In this document: positions 19,214 through 26,753 of the stretch, in pieces | Numbering within the stretch: the first letter of the stretch is position 1 | How the letters are laid out: every line of letters begins with the position of its first letter | NCBI RefSeq assembly: GCF_000407545.1 | Contig: NZ_ASWH01000001.1 | Coordinates: 186,001 to 250,000 of the forward strand | Length of the DNA stretch: 64,000 bases | Source: Enterococcus gilvus ATCC BAA-350 | GTDB taxonomy: Bacteria > Bacillota > Bacilli > Lactobacillales > Enterococcaceae | Reading direction: 5' to 3' | Notes under the pieces: generated by a model | What the model was told of the DNA's origin: nothing | The model's input: only the letters and a program-made list of their open reading frames with translations | The model's database searches: none | Made by a program: the position numbers and the translations under genes

Positions 19214-19219
19214 TATAAT
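19214..19219 (+). promoter_or_regulatory. possible -10 element for prs
   Basis: A consensus TATAAT, 37 bp before the prs start. No good -35 is seen at the proper distance, so it may be weak or assisted; prs may also be read from the glmU transcript. Confidence 0.4.
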
Positions 19220-19255
19220 CGGTAGCGTACGTTTAAAAAGAAAGTGGAGGTCCCC

Positions 19256-20227
19256 ATGTCGAAACATTATTTTGATCCAAGATTGAAAATTTTTGCTTTG
19301 AATTCAAATCGTCCCCTAGCTGAGAAAATCGCTGAAGAAGTTGGTGTTGAACTCGGAAAAAGTTCCGTTACCCAATTTAGCGATGGTGAGATTCAAGTAA
19401 ACATTGAAGAAAGTATTCGTGGCTGTCATGTCTATGTCGTTCAGTCAACAAGTAGTCCGGTAAATGATAACTTGATGGAATTGTTGATTATGATCGATGC
19501 CTTGAAACGGGCGAGTGCAAAAACAATCAACGTCGTAATGCCTTATTATGGTTATGCCCGTCAGGATCGTAAAGCACGTGCACGGGAACCAATTACTGCC
19601 AAACTTGTAGCCAACATGATCGAAAAAGCTGGCGCAACACGTCTGTTGACGCTAGATCTGCATGCGTCTCAAATCCAAGGATTCTTTGATATTCCTGTGG
19701 ATCACTTAATGGGTGCACCATTGATCGCGGATTACTTTTTAGAAAAAGGAATCTACGGCGATGATGTCGTGGTTGTTTCACCTGACCATGGCGGGGTAAC
19801 ACGCGCACGTAAATTAGCAGAGTTCTTGAAGGCGCCGATCGCGATCATCGACAAACGTCGTCCGAAAGCAAACGTCGCTGAAGTCATGAATATTATCGGG
19901 AAAGTCGATGGCAAAACGTGTGTCATCATCGATGATATGATCGATACCGCAGGGACGATCACACTTGCAGCGAATGCGCTGAAAGAAGCGGGAGCTAAAC
20001 AAGTGTATGCGTCATGTACACACCCTGTTTTATCTGGTCCGGCAATGCAGCGTATCCAAGATTCAGCGATCGAGCATTTAGTCGTAACTGATTCGATCTA
20101 CTTATCTGAAGAACGTAAAATCGACAAGATCGATGAAATCAGTGTGGGTGTATTGATGGGGGATGCAATCAAACGTATCCACGAAAACAAACCAGTTAGC
20201 CCATTGTTTGAAACACATAAAAAATAA
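19256..20227 (+). CDS. prs: ribose-phosphate pyrophosphokinase
   Basis: A 323-residue PRPP synthetase. Visible are [16 protein letters not shown] at the N-terminus, the nucleotide-binding [17 protein letters not shown] near 100-115, the flexible metal-binding [11 protein letters not shown], and the PRPP loop [13 protein letters not shown] near 218-230. It supplies PRPP for purine, pyrimidine, histidine and NAD synthesis. The frame extends 12 bases upstream, but GTGGAGG at 19244-19250 points to the ATG at 19256. It follows glmU by 97 bp and ends in a strong terminator. Confidence 0.95.
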   Translation: MSKHYFDPRLKIFALNSNRPLAEKIAEEVGVELGKSSVTQFSDGEIQVNIEESIRGCHVYVVQSTSSPVNDNLMELLIMIDALKRASAKTINVVMPYYGYARQDRKARAREPITAKLVANMIEKAGATRLLTLDLHASQIQGFFDIPVDHLMGAPLIADYFLEKGIYGDDVVVVSPDHGGVTRARKLAEFLKAPIAIIDKRRPKANVAEVMNIIGKVDGKTCVIIDDMIDTAGTITLAANALKEAGAKQVYASCTHPVLSGPAMQRIQDSAIEHLVVTDSIYLSEERKIDKIDEISVGVLMGDAIKRIHENKPVSPLFETHKK

Positions 20228-20236
20228 AGTTGTTGA

Positions 20237-20271
20237 ACTAGATACTCTATAAAAGGGTATCTAGTTTTTTT
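20237..20271 (+). terminator. rho-independent terminator after prs
   Basis: ACTAGATAC pairs with GTATCTAGT, then seven Ts. Confidence 0.92.
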
Positions 20272-20320
20272 GTGCGTTCAATTGCCGGGTGTCTTTTTTT
20301 TATCACTTGTAAGAAATTTG

Positions 20321-20357
20321 GACAAGCGCTTTCACCTGAGTGTTCTTCTGATATGAT
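20321..20357 (+). promoter_or_regulatory. promoter with overlapping cre-like site for the FtsX-type transporter
   Basis: An extended -10, TGATATGAT (hexamer at 20352-20357), has TTTCAC 16 bases upstream as a -35. GACAAGCGCTTTCA at 20321-20334 matches the CcpA cre consensus TGWAANCGNTNWCA at 11 of 14 positions and covers this -35, so carbon catabolite repression is plausible but not proven. Confidence 0.45.
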
Positions 20358-20396
20358 AGTAAGTAGAAGGACGTAGCAGAGAGGACGGAGGCACAT

Positions 20397-22823
20397 ATGC
20401 AAAAGTGGATGGATCGTATTTCTATGGTCGTTGGCTACGGTGTAGTCATCATTGCTTTATTTTTTAAACTTATTGGCGGAACAGGTCAACGGTATAGCGT
20501 GATCGAAGTCTGGGTTCGCAGTTTGTTGAGTGGTCATTTTCTGCACTTTTGGCAAACCGCTTTTCCCGCAGGAGTCGGTCTTTTAGTAGGATCTGGTTTC
20601 TTTTTGGTCTTAGTTCTTCTATACGGACTCGACGCACTGCTGATTACTCGTCACCGCCACGTTTCCTTCGTGCAATCAGCAAAAGCAGCTTGGTTGTACT
20701 TTACGATGTTTTTCTATTTTATTTTTATTCAATTTTATGCCAGCAGTATGTGGTTGGTCCTTTTTTTGATTTTGTGTGCGTTGGAATTTCTACTGAATCG
20801 GTACCTTGAGGACAAAGTTGAACGGGACCGAAAGTATGCAGAAGCGCAAAAAGTTGAAAAAGCCTATTTGAAAGAACGGAAGCGGCGGCTGGCTTTTCCG
20901 GGAAGCTACCCACCGGTGGTGCATCAGATTATTCGTAAAAATATCCGCTTTTACTATAAGGACTATCTGCTGTTGGTTTTATCGAATGCGCTAGTGTTTT
21001 TCGTAGTGCGCCTGCTTTTTTTCACGTATCACGAATTTAGCAGCGGACACAGCATGGAGACTCTCTTTGATCGAACGGGCCTTCTTCGGATCATGATTGA
21101 ATCCGGTGGGGTCTTACTCCTGTTGCTGTTCTTGTTTTTGAGTTTTATGGACGGTTTATTTATTGATTTTAAGGCGAAGCATATGGAGCTGCTGATCCAA
21201 CTGGGGATTCGGAAAAAGACATTTCTTCTTCTGCTGCTGGAGGAGTTTGGTCTTTGTGGATTACTGGGAATCGGATTGGGGAGTATCGTCAGCTTGTTGA
21301 TAACTCGGGGCGGGGAAGGCTTTGGTTGGGCCGTGTTGTTATCCACAGGGCTGTGGATAGTTGCGATGGCTGTGCATCAAGAAAAGATTTTACGGCTGAT
21401 CCAGTTTCAACCACGAGAGCGGCGAGGCCCCGATCAACCTAGCGGACGTTGGTTACCCGTATTCCTGACGCTTGGTCTGCTTTTTTTAGCAGTGACTTTT
21501 TGGTGGTTTCATCGTCGAAAATCAGCGGAGACGTTGCTAGTGATCGGGCCTCTGACGGTCGCACTATTTCTGCTGTTTTACAGTGCAGGGGGCGCATACG
21601 TCAAACGTAAGTGTAAGAAACGAGTGTTTCTGCTCTCTCGAAACGATCTTTTCTATCGTTTCCGCAGGAGCCTCCATGTTTTTGTGCTAACCACACTTTT
21701 GCAGTTGTTGATAGTGGGCTTCTTTTTGCCGCGTTTGATCACCCTTCAATTGACCACGGTGGCTTCTTTATTTCCCTATGACGTCGTCGCAAAAGTCAAA
21801 CAGCCGGAAGTAAAAAAGGTAGAACGAGCGTTGAAACAGGAACACGCGCAGTGGACAACGTATCCCTATGTGCCGGTCACATCTGTGGATGGCGATCCTG
21901 AGTGGGAATTTTTCGGGACTTCACGACCAGTGATGTTCATTCAAGGACAGCATATCGGGATTTCAGAAGCAACCTATCAACAGCTTCGTCAGATGAATCA
22001 CTTGGGGCAGCATCCTTTGGGATTAAAAAAGGGGCAGTGGCATGTCGTTTATCAGCAGGCAATCAGTATTCGTGGACAACCGATTGACTGGGACCCTCAA
22101 AGCGCCCGTCCGCGTTTGCGAATCGGGACGCCTTTAGAAAGCTACAATACTGCCAATGTCGATCAGATTTTTCCAATGCGCCAAATCAAGAGTCAGGAGC
22201 GTCTGCTATTAACCGGGATGTTTCAACGGGGCTTGCAAGAAAATATTCTTGTGTTCGCCGATGAGGAATTTGCGGAATTCGCTAAAATGGAGACTCCTCG
22301 CCAGTTATTTTTGATCACTGGGGATCAAGCCGTCGGCACGTCGCTGCATTTTTTGAATCAGCAGTACGCGGAGGATAAACGTTGGGACGCAGCGATCGAA
22401 CCTGTGTATGAGAAGGTTCAACGAAAACGAAACGTAGTCACTGAAAATCAGTTGCATGTTTTATTGTTGTTGTTTACCTTGTTCGTTTGCCTGTTCATCA
22501 GTGTCGGGATACTTGCAGCAAAATTTGAAAGTGATCACGACGATCTGCTTGCGCGCAGGCGATTGTTGGATCAATTAGGGATGCGTCAGAAGGAACAGCG
22601 GAAACTAATAAAAGAGCAAGTTGGACTTTTCCTGCTCGTCCCCATACTTGTCGGGTTAGTAATCAGTTTGGGCTTTATTTGGATCATGGGCACGCTGCGT
22701 TTCTTTGCGATAGATGAATGGCAGCAATTTACCCGTCTTTTTCTAATAGACTATAGTCTGTATTTGTTTTGTTGGGCGTTGACGGCGGTCTTTCTTTATC
22801 GTCGAATTGAAAAGTGGAGGTAA
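20397..22823 (+). CDS. large FtsX-type ABC transporter permease, function unknown
   Basis: An 808-residue membrane protein. Hydrophobic helices lie near residues 10-30, 55-80, 95-125 and 195-215. Then an FtsX-like set around 240-335 begins with MDGLFIDFKAKHMELLIQLGIRKKT, and more helices lie around 355-395 and 430-455. A large soluble region spans about 465-685. A C-terminal FtsX-like set contains the LLDQLGMRQKEQRKLIKEQVGLF segment, matching the first set (QLG...). The duplicated layout and the dedicated ATPase four bases downstream resemble exporters or sensors of the BceB and lantibiotic-immunity type, but it is longer than BceB. I do not recognise the substrate; no two-component system is adjacent. 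Confidence 0.6.
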   Translation: MQKWMDRISMVVGYGVVIIALFFKLIGGTGQRYSVIEVWVRSLLSGHFLHFWQTAFPAGVGLLVGSGFFLVLVLLYGLDALLITRHRHVSFVQSAKAAWLYFTMFFYFIFIQFYASSMWLVLFLILCALEFLLNRYLEDKVERDRKYAEAQKVEKAYLKERKRRLAFPGSYPPVVHQIIRKNIRFYYKDYLLLVLSNALVFFVVRLLFFTYHEFSSGHSMETLFDRTGLLRIMIESGGVLLLLLFLFLSFMDGLFIDFKAKHMELLIQLGIRKKTFLLLLLEEFGLCGLLGIGLGSIVSLLITRGGEGFGWAVLLSTGLWIVAMAVHQEKILRLIQFQPRERRGPDQPSGRWLPVFLTLGLLFLAVTFWWFHRRKSAETLLVIGPLTVALFLLFYSAGGAYVKRKCKKRVFLLSRNDLFYRFRRSLHVFVLTTLLQLLIVGFFLPRLITLQLTTVASLFPYDVVAKVKQPEVKKVERALKQEHAQWTTYPYVPVTSVDGDPEWEFFGTSRPVMFIQGQHIGISEATYQQLRQMNHLGQHPLGLKKGQWHVVYQQAISIRGQPIDWDPQSARPRLRIGTPLESYNTANVDQIFPMRQIKSQERLLLTGMFQRGLQENILVFADEEFAEFAKMETPRQLFLITGDQAVGTSLHFLNQQYAEDKRWDAAIEPVYEKVQRKRNVVTENQLHVLLLLFTLFVCLFISVGILAAKFESDHDDLLARRRLLDQLGMRQKEQRKLIKEQVGLFLLVPILVGLVISLGFIWIMGTLRFFAIDEWQQFTRLFLIDYSLYLFCWALTAVFLYRRIEKWR

Positions 22824-22827
22824 CTAG

Positions 22828-23547
22828 ATGGAACCGATCATTGAAGCGGTAGCAATCAAGAAGAATTATGGGCAGCAGAACGTATTAAGAGGGATTGATC
22901 TGACGATTCTTCCTGGGGATTTCCTGTGTATCATGGGGCGCTCCGGGTGCGGGAAGACGACCTTACTGAAAATAATAGGCCTAATGCATCCTCCGACCAG
23001 AGGAGAAGTTGCCTTCGAATCCAGATGGACGCAGTCGCTTTTTCCAGATGAGCTCTCGGATATTCGCAGGAGAAAAATCGGTTTTGTGTTTCAGGAGTTT
23101 AACTTGATGGAGAGTATCAGTGTAAAGGAAAATATTCTTTTGCCAGCGATTTTGGATAAACAGGACATCACGAAAGCAGAAGAACGAATGGCGCCATTTT
23201 TTCAACTGTTGCGGATCGAGCAGCTCTTGGACAAGCTGCCGCAGGAATTATCTGTTGGAGAAAAGCAGCTAGCGGCGATTTGCAGAGCACTGATAAATGA
23301 ACCGCAAATTATTTTAGCCGATGAACCAACAGGAAATTTAGACAGCAATGCCGGAGCAGAAGTCATTAATATTTTTAAACGAATCAATCAAGAACTAGGC
23401 ATCACGATCGTCATGATCACCCACGACAGTAAAGTCGCGCAGGCGGCTAAAGAGGTGCTTTTTTTGAAGGATGGAAAAATTTATGACCGTCTGGTAAATG
23501 GTGTGGGGTCTGAAACACAAATATCGGAGAAAATGTTAGAAGTTTAA
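22828..23547 (+). CDS. ABC transporter ATP-binding protein (LolD/MacB type)
   Basis: A 239-residue ATPase of the subfamily that pairs with FtsX-type permeases. Walker A GRSGCGKTT at 37-45, Q-loop FQEFNLME, Walker B IILADEPTGNLD and the H-loop MITHDS are normal. The signature motif is degenerate: LSVGEKQ at 141-147 instead of LSGGQ. The change is at key ATP-contact positions, so one composite site may be weak. GTGGAGG lies within the end of the permease gene, so translation is coupled. The pair is followed by a terminator and forms a two-gene operon. Confidence 0.82.
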   Translation: MEPIIEAVAIKKNYGQQNVLRGIDLTILPGDFLCIMGRSGCGKTTLLKIIGLMHPPTRGEVAFESRWTQSLFPDELSDIRRRKIGFVFQEFNLMESISVKENILLPAILDKQDITKAEERMAPFFQLLRIEQLLDKLPQELSVGEKQLAAICRALINEPQIILADEPTGNLDSNAGAEVINIFKRINQELGITIVMITHDSKVAQAAKEVLFLKDGKIYDRLVNGVGSETQISEKMLEV

Positions 23548-23564
23548 TAGGAATATAAAGAAAA

Positions 23565-23596
23565 GAAGTGTCCGTTCAATCGGAGACTTCTTTTTT
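23565..23596 (+). terminator. rho-independent terminator after the FtsX-type operon
   Basis: GAAGTGTCCG and CGGAGACTTC form a ten-position stem with one G-G mismatch, then six Ts. Confidence 0.85.
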
Positions 23597-23728
23597 GCTG
23601 CGTCTAAAAATAAGGATTGGACCGGGTCCGTTATGGCTAATATTGGCGACAATCCTACGCTTTTTGAGCCCCAACCAGCAGAGAAAATGCGAATGAAACG
23701 CATGAAATCACCGCCATATTCTAGAGAC

Positions 23729-23802
23729 AAAAAAAGAGCTCATCGGTGGGTGGCCGATGAGCAAAGGAGTTAAAAAATGAAAAAGTGTTAGGGTTGTTTG
23801 TT
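23729..23802 (-). ncRNA. putative small regulatory RNA, copy 1
   Basis: On the minus strand, a -10 (TATAAG at 23809-23814, or TATTAT at 23814-23819) is followed by about 65 nt and a terminator: GCTCATCGG, seven-base loop CCACCCA, CCGATGAGC, then TC and seven Ts. The predicted RNA has an unpaired 5' part rich in A and C (CCAACAAACAACCC), then CAUUUUUUAACUCCUUU, the exact complement of AAAGGAG-N7-AUG. That is a design for blocking translation starts. The transcription start is estimated. An alternative reading, a plus-strand element with a four-codon frame, is discussed in the findings. Confidence 0.65.
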
Positions 23803-23828
23803 GGTATGCTTATATAATAGCAACTAGT

Positions 23829-23845
23829 TGTGAATTATTTGTGAA
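23829..23845 (-). promoter_or_regulatory. PhoP-like direct repeat of small RNA copy 1
   Basis: On the minus strand TTCACA, five bases, TTCACA: two perfect hexamers with an 11-bp period, ending nine bases before TATTAT. OmpR-family activators such as PhoP bind TTMACA-N5-TTMACA in place of a -35. WalR sites (TGTWAH-N5-TGTWAH) read on the other strand are also similar, so the regulator is uncertain. Confidence 0.6.
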
Positions 23846-23905
23846 TGAAGATTGGCAGAAAATCAAAAAAAGTAGGTCTAAAAATATTTGTTTTTTTCTT
23901 ATTAT

Positions 23906-23980
23906 AAAAAAAGGAGCTCATCGGTGGGTGGCCGATGAGCAAAGGAGTTAAAAAATGAAAAAGTGTTAGGGTTGTTTGTT
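23906..23980 (-). ncRNA. putative small regulatory RNA, copy 2
   Basis: Same architecture as copy 1, with one base change in the -10 region spacer (position 23986). Hairpin at 23916-23940, then TCC and seven Ts on the minus strand. The anti-Shine-Dalgarno and anti-AUG segment and the loop are identical. The conserved distance of 71 bases from the hairpin start to CTTATA shows that the promoter-terminator spacing is fixed. Confidence 0.65.
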
Positions 23981-24006
23981 GGTATACTTATATAATAGCA
24001 AGGAGA

Positions 24007-24023
24007 TGTGAAAAAAGTGTGAA
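24007..24023 (-). promoter_or_regulatory. PhoP-like direct repeat of small RNA copy 2
   Basis: On the minus strand TTCACA, five bases (CTTTT), TTCACA: both hexamers identical to copy 1 although the spacer differs. Confidence 0.6.
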
Positions 24024-24105
24024 CGGGGATTGTTTGAAAATTAAAAATTTTATAAAGAATATGGTTATTAATTAACTTGACAAGTATTTTTAATCTTATT
24101 TTTAT

Positions 24106-24179
24106 AAAAAAAGAGCTCATCGGTGGGTGGCCGATGAGCAAAGGAGTTAAAAAATGAAAAAGTGTTAGGGTTGTTTGTT
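24106..24179 (-). ncRNA. putative small regulatory RNA, copy 3
   Basis: Same architecture, hairpin at 24115-24139 followed by TC and seven Ts on the minus strand. One base differs from copy 1, inside TATTAT (here TAATAT), whereas TATAAG remains intact; this favours TATAAG as the shared -10. Confidence 0.65.
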
Positions 24180-24205
24180 GGTATGCTTATATATTAGCAA
24201 GTAGT

Positions 24206-24222
24206 TATGAATAAAATGTGAT
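24206..24222 (-). promoter_or_regulatory. degenerate direct repeat of small RNA copy 3
   Basis: On the minus strand ATCACA, five bases, TTCATA. The 11-bp period is kept but each hexamer has one change, so this copy may be more weakly activated. Confidence 0.5.
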
Positions 24223-24348
24223 AAAAGACTAGAGAAACAATTAATTTTAGCGAAAATAAATCTTTCTAACTAGTATAAACAAGAGTGTACTTACTTTTTC
24301 TTTTGAAACAAGAAGGCTTTTTAGCAGGGAGCACTCACTTCAAAAGAC

Positions 24349-24399
24349 AAAAAAAGCCGAAAAGGAGGTGGGCTTCCTAGAAAGCGCTCCTTTTCGGCT
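24349..24399 (-). terminator. rho-independent terminator after the Mga-like gene
   Basis: Minus strand: AGCCGAAAAGGAG and CTCCTTTTCGGCT form a perfect 13-bp stem, followed by seven Ts (A-tract at 24349-24355). It insulates the Mga-like gene from the small RNA array. Confidence 0.93.
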
Positions 24400-24415
24400 T
24401 GAGAATGGCACGAGC

Positions 24416-25918
24416 TTATTCGTATACTCGGTTCTTTTTGTCGTAAATATTTCGCAGCTCTAAATAAAGCGGGACAAGTTCATTCTTAGTATAAGGGAAA
24501 TCCAGTTGGTACAATTGAATATTTGGTTTTTCCTTTTTCAACAAGGAAGAAGAACTGATGATCAGATCATAATCGTCTTTCAAGGACACGTCGTAAGGCT
24601 CGGCATCAATGAAGCGCAGATCTTCCAAGAAACGGTACAAGTCGCGAACGAAAATTGCATTGTGCTCTAACGCGATCCCTACTTTTAAATTATGCGCATA
24701 AGGAAACTGATTAAAGTAAGGCAATAATAAGCGCTTGAAGGCACGTGTGATCATTGGATGGATCGAACTGATAAAGCTGTAAGAAGGATTCTCTTTAGCT
24801 AATTGCATGAAATTTTGGATGTTTTGGAATAAAATGTATTCGCCTCGTGTTTGCTTCGCTTCTGGGTCCAGCACCAATTCAATAATGCTAGGAAACGGCT
24901 GACGGAAAATAAAGTAGCCGAACGTGATGTTCAGCATATTTGCCACAACCAAAGGGTCATCCATAATTTCCGGACGATCTGGGAACAATGCCTTTTTGGC
25001 AAAGGTACAGAACTCCATAACAAAATCATTGACCGGATTTGGACGAGCATCGAAGTCATGGATCGTCTGTTTCATGCTTTGATCGTCTCGAATCGTATAG
25101 AAGGGTGAGTAGTGCGCCAAGAAATAAATAAAACTGGATTCACCTTTCAATTGACGGGTCGTCATGGGAACATCTACTAATTCCCGTAAGGACGTAAAAT
25201 CATAGTAAGGATTGTCCTTCATCAAGAAATTATAGCGAGGATCGTATTTGACGAACTTTTTATTGCTGACACGGATCATGTTGATGCTGGTGAATAGCTT
25301 GATCTCCTGATTGCCGAAATAAGTGCGTGACAGAGGGAAATAGTCCTTGTACGTATCCATGATCTTCGCCAATTGATGCTGGTCGACATCTAACGGGCAT
25401 TCAATTCCGCGAGTTCCAAGCCATAAAAGGTCGAATAACGCTAAACGAATCAAGCGTTCATCACCGGACATGCCGGCTTCTGTGTATGTAAAGCGAATAT
25501 TGAAGCGTTTCAAGTGTTTTTTAAGTTTGTCGATCTTCCGGGAAACGGTGGAGCGGCTCACAAAATATTTTTCACAAAATTGTTCAATTGTTGGATTTTC
25601 TTCATTCAAGAAGTATAAGATGAACTGGAATGGGACGGCCTGTTGCAACAAGTGGTAACGATACTCATCGATCGTAGCATTTAAGTTTTCTAAATTCACT
25701 TTGCCGGCGCGCATCATGATCGTTTCATGGTTGGGCCGAATCTCCGCTAATTCTTGATCTATTTCATTTAATTCAATCACACTTTGCTGGTAGTTTAAAT
25801 CTAAATCTTCTGACAATTGACTGATTGCTAACACTTGCTTGGTGGACTGATTTAAATATTTAAAAATATTAAAACGTAAGAGGAGCGACGCATCAAACAT
25901 AAGTTCCTCATATAACAT
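24416..25918 (-). CDS. Mga/AtxA-like transcriptional regulator
   Basis: A 500-residue protein with an N-terminal winged helix, a second Mga-type HTH near 110-145 (TIEQFCEKYFVSRSTVSRKIDKLKKHLKRF) and a long C-terminal region resembling PRD- and EIIB-like domains of Mga and AtxA. This family controls virulence, surface or sugar genes; targets cannot be inferred. The ATG follows AAAGGAGG with an eight-base spacer. It stands alone between its own promoter and a strong terminator. No surface-protein or PTS genes are adjacent, so it probably acts at a distance. Confidence 0.8.
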   Translation of the reverse strand: MLYEELMFDASLLLRFNIFKYLNQSTKQVLAISQLSEDLDLNYQQSVIELNEIDQELAEIRPNHETIMMRAGKVNLENLNATIDEYRYHLLQQAVPFQFILYFLNEENPTIEQFCEKYFVSRSTVSRKIDKLKKHLKRFNIRFTYTEAGMSGDERLIRLALFDLLWLGTRGIECPLDVDQHQLAKIMDTYKDYFPLSRTYFGNQEIKLFTSINMIRVSNKKFVKYDPRYNFLMKDNPYYDFTSLRELVDVPMTTRQLKGESSFIYFLAHYSPFYTIRDDQSMKQTIHDFDARPNPVNDFVMEFCTFAKKALFPDRPEIMDDPLVVANMLNITFGYFIFRQPFPSIIELVLDPEAKQTRGEYILFQNIQNFMQLAKENPSYSFISSIHPMITRAFKRLLLPYFNQFPYAHNLKVGIALEHNAIFVRDLYRFLEDLRFIDAEPYDVSLKDDYDLIISSSSLLKKEKPNIQLYQLDFPYTKNELVPLYLELRNIYDKKNRVYE

Positions 25919-25981
25919 CTGTTTTCCTCCTTTATTAAATTAGGCGATTAATCTGAATTTTTTTAAGCATATTTCTTTTAT

Positions 25982-26010
25982 ATTGTACTTTATTTACATA
26001 AACCTGTCAG
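25982..26010 (-). promoter_or_regulatory. promoter of the Mga-like gene
   Basis: Minus strand CTGACA, 17 bases, TACAAT, each hexamer one base from consensus, about 65 bp before the start codon. Confidence 0.7.
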
Positions 26011-26088
26011 TTATTAACCGGTAAAAAGTGAGTAAAATTATATAGGGAAAATCATTTTTCATGCTATTCTAAGAAAGAAGGTGAAAAA

Positions 26089-26697
26089 ATGACAAAGTCG
26101 CGTTTAGAAGCATTTACGGATGGCGTGGTTGCGATCGTTTTGACAGTCCTCGTGTTGGATATTCAGATACCAGACGCGCCAACACTCGCTTCACTGCTGA
26201 GCATAACAAACACATTGTTCGCCTATACGGTGAGTTTTATTTTCGTGGCAGTCATCTGGGTGAACCATCATCGCATGATGCAGATGGCGGAAAAGATCAA
26301 TTATAAGGTTATCTGGGCAAATATTTTTTGGTTATTTTGGCTAACGTTATGTCCGGCCGTCACGAGCTGGGTAGGACGCAATCCTGGAGAATTTTGGCCA
26401 GAGGTTTCTTATGTCATGGTCTACACGATGTGGAGTTTTTCTTACGGGGTGTTATCAAAAAAAGTCATTACCGCCAATGACCCAGAGAGTCATGTTGCGA
26501 AAGTTTTGACACGGGATCGCCGCAGCAGATTATCTATGCTGATCAATTTAGCAGTTTTGGCAGGCGTGTTTGTTTATCCGCCGATCGGGATCTTTGGACG
26601 TTTTCTAGTTTCAGGGATTTGGATCGTTTCATATCGGAAAGCAGACGAATATTACCACAAAGTTTTCGGCAAAAAAAATCGCGGCAGAAGTGCGTAA
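26089..26697 (+). CDS. TMEM175-family (DUF1211) membrane protein, probable potassium channel subunit
   Basis: A 202-residue protein with about six hydrophobic helices. The first helix carries RLEAFTDGVVAIVLTVLVLDI, matching the RxxxFSDGVxAIxxTLxxLD signature of TMEM175 channels, with Thr in place of the Ser. Bacterial members form tetrameric potassium-permeable channels with hydrophobic gates. The second helix retains VIWVNHHRMM, also family-typical. GAAGGTG lies six bases before the ATG. It is divergent from the Mga-like gene and convergent with the transporter operon. Confidence 0.85.
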   Translation: MTKSRLEAFTDGVVAIVLTVLVLDIQIPDAPTLASLLSITNTLFAYTVSFIFVAVIWVNHHRMMQMAEKINYKVIWANIFWLFWLTLCPAVTSWVGRNPGEFWPEVSYVMVYTMWSFSYGVLSKKVITANDPESHVAKVLTRDRRSRLSMLINLAVLAGVFVYPPIGIFGRFLVSGIWIVSYRKADEYYHKVFGKKNRGRSA

Positions 26698-26714
26698 CTT
26701 CTGTCGCGATTTTT
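26674..26714. terminator. bidirectional terminator after the TMEM175-like gene
   Basis: An 18-position stem pairs AAAAATCGCGGCAGAAGT with ACTTCTGTCGCGATTTTT (one mismatch-like G-T pair) across the stop codon, with Ts on both strands. It also ends the convergent lysine transporter operon. Confidence 0.9.
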
Positions 26715-26753
26715 ACGTGTATTTGTTGGTTTTGCACCAACCCAAAAGGCTTT

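Larger units (their letters stand above)
23729..24222 (-). repeat. array of three near-identical 86-bp units with conserved promoter boxes
   Basis: Units start (hairpin left arm) at 23738, 23916 and 24115, 178 and 199 bp apart. Over the 86 bp from the hairpin to TAGCAA, copies 2 and 3 each differ from copy 1 by a single base, while the sequence between units is unrelated and AT-rich. On the left each unit has a seven-base A-tract; on the right each has a pair of TGTGAA-like hexamers with an 11-bp period. Constraint on separated short motifs but not on intervening bases suggests that each copy is functional. This array fills the 868-bp gap between 23548 and 24415. Confidence 0.9.

Noticed and set aside
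23536..23730. 64-codon minus-strand frame beginning MSLEYGGDFMRFIRIF
   Set aside because: It runs through the terminator and 3' end of the ABC gene on the other strand and has only a modest binding site. It lies downstream of small RNA copy 1, so readthrough expression is conceivable, but no family is recognised.
23738..24139. CRISPR array from the three repeated hairpins
   Set aside because: Units are 86 bp and irregularly spaced by 178 and 199 bp, with promoter and terminator signals and no cas genes; spacing and length do not fit CRISPR.
23738..24139. Insertion sequence or MITE remnants
   Set aside because: No terminal inverted repeats flank the units, no target-site duplications are seen and no transposase frame exists; the conserved positions coincide with promoter and terminator parts instead.
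26014..26025. AdcR-like sequence TTAACCGGTAAA before the Mga-like gene
   Set aside because: It matches 11 of 12 consensus positions, but the zinc operon here has a Zur box and no AdcR site, and neither neighbour has an obvious zinc role; likely chance.
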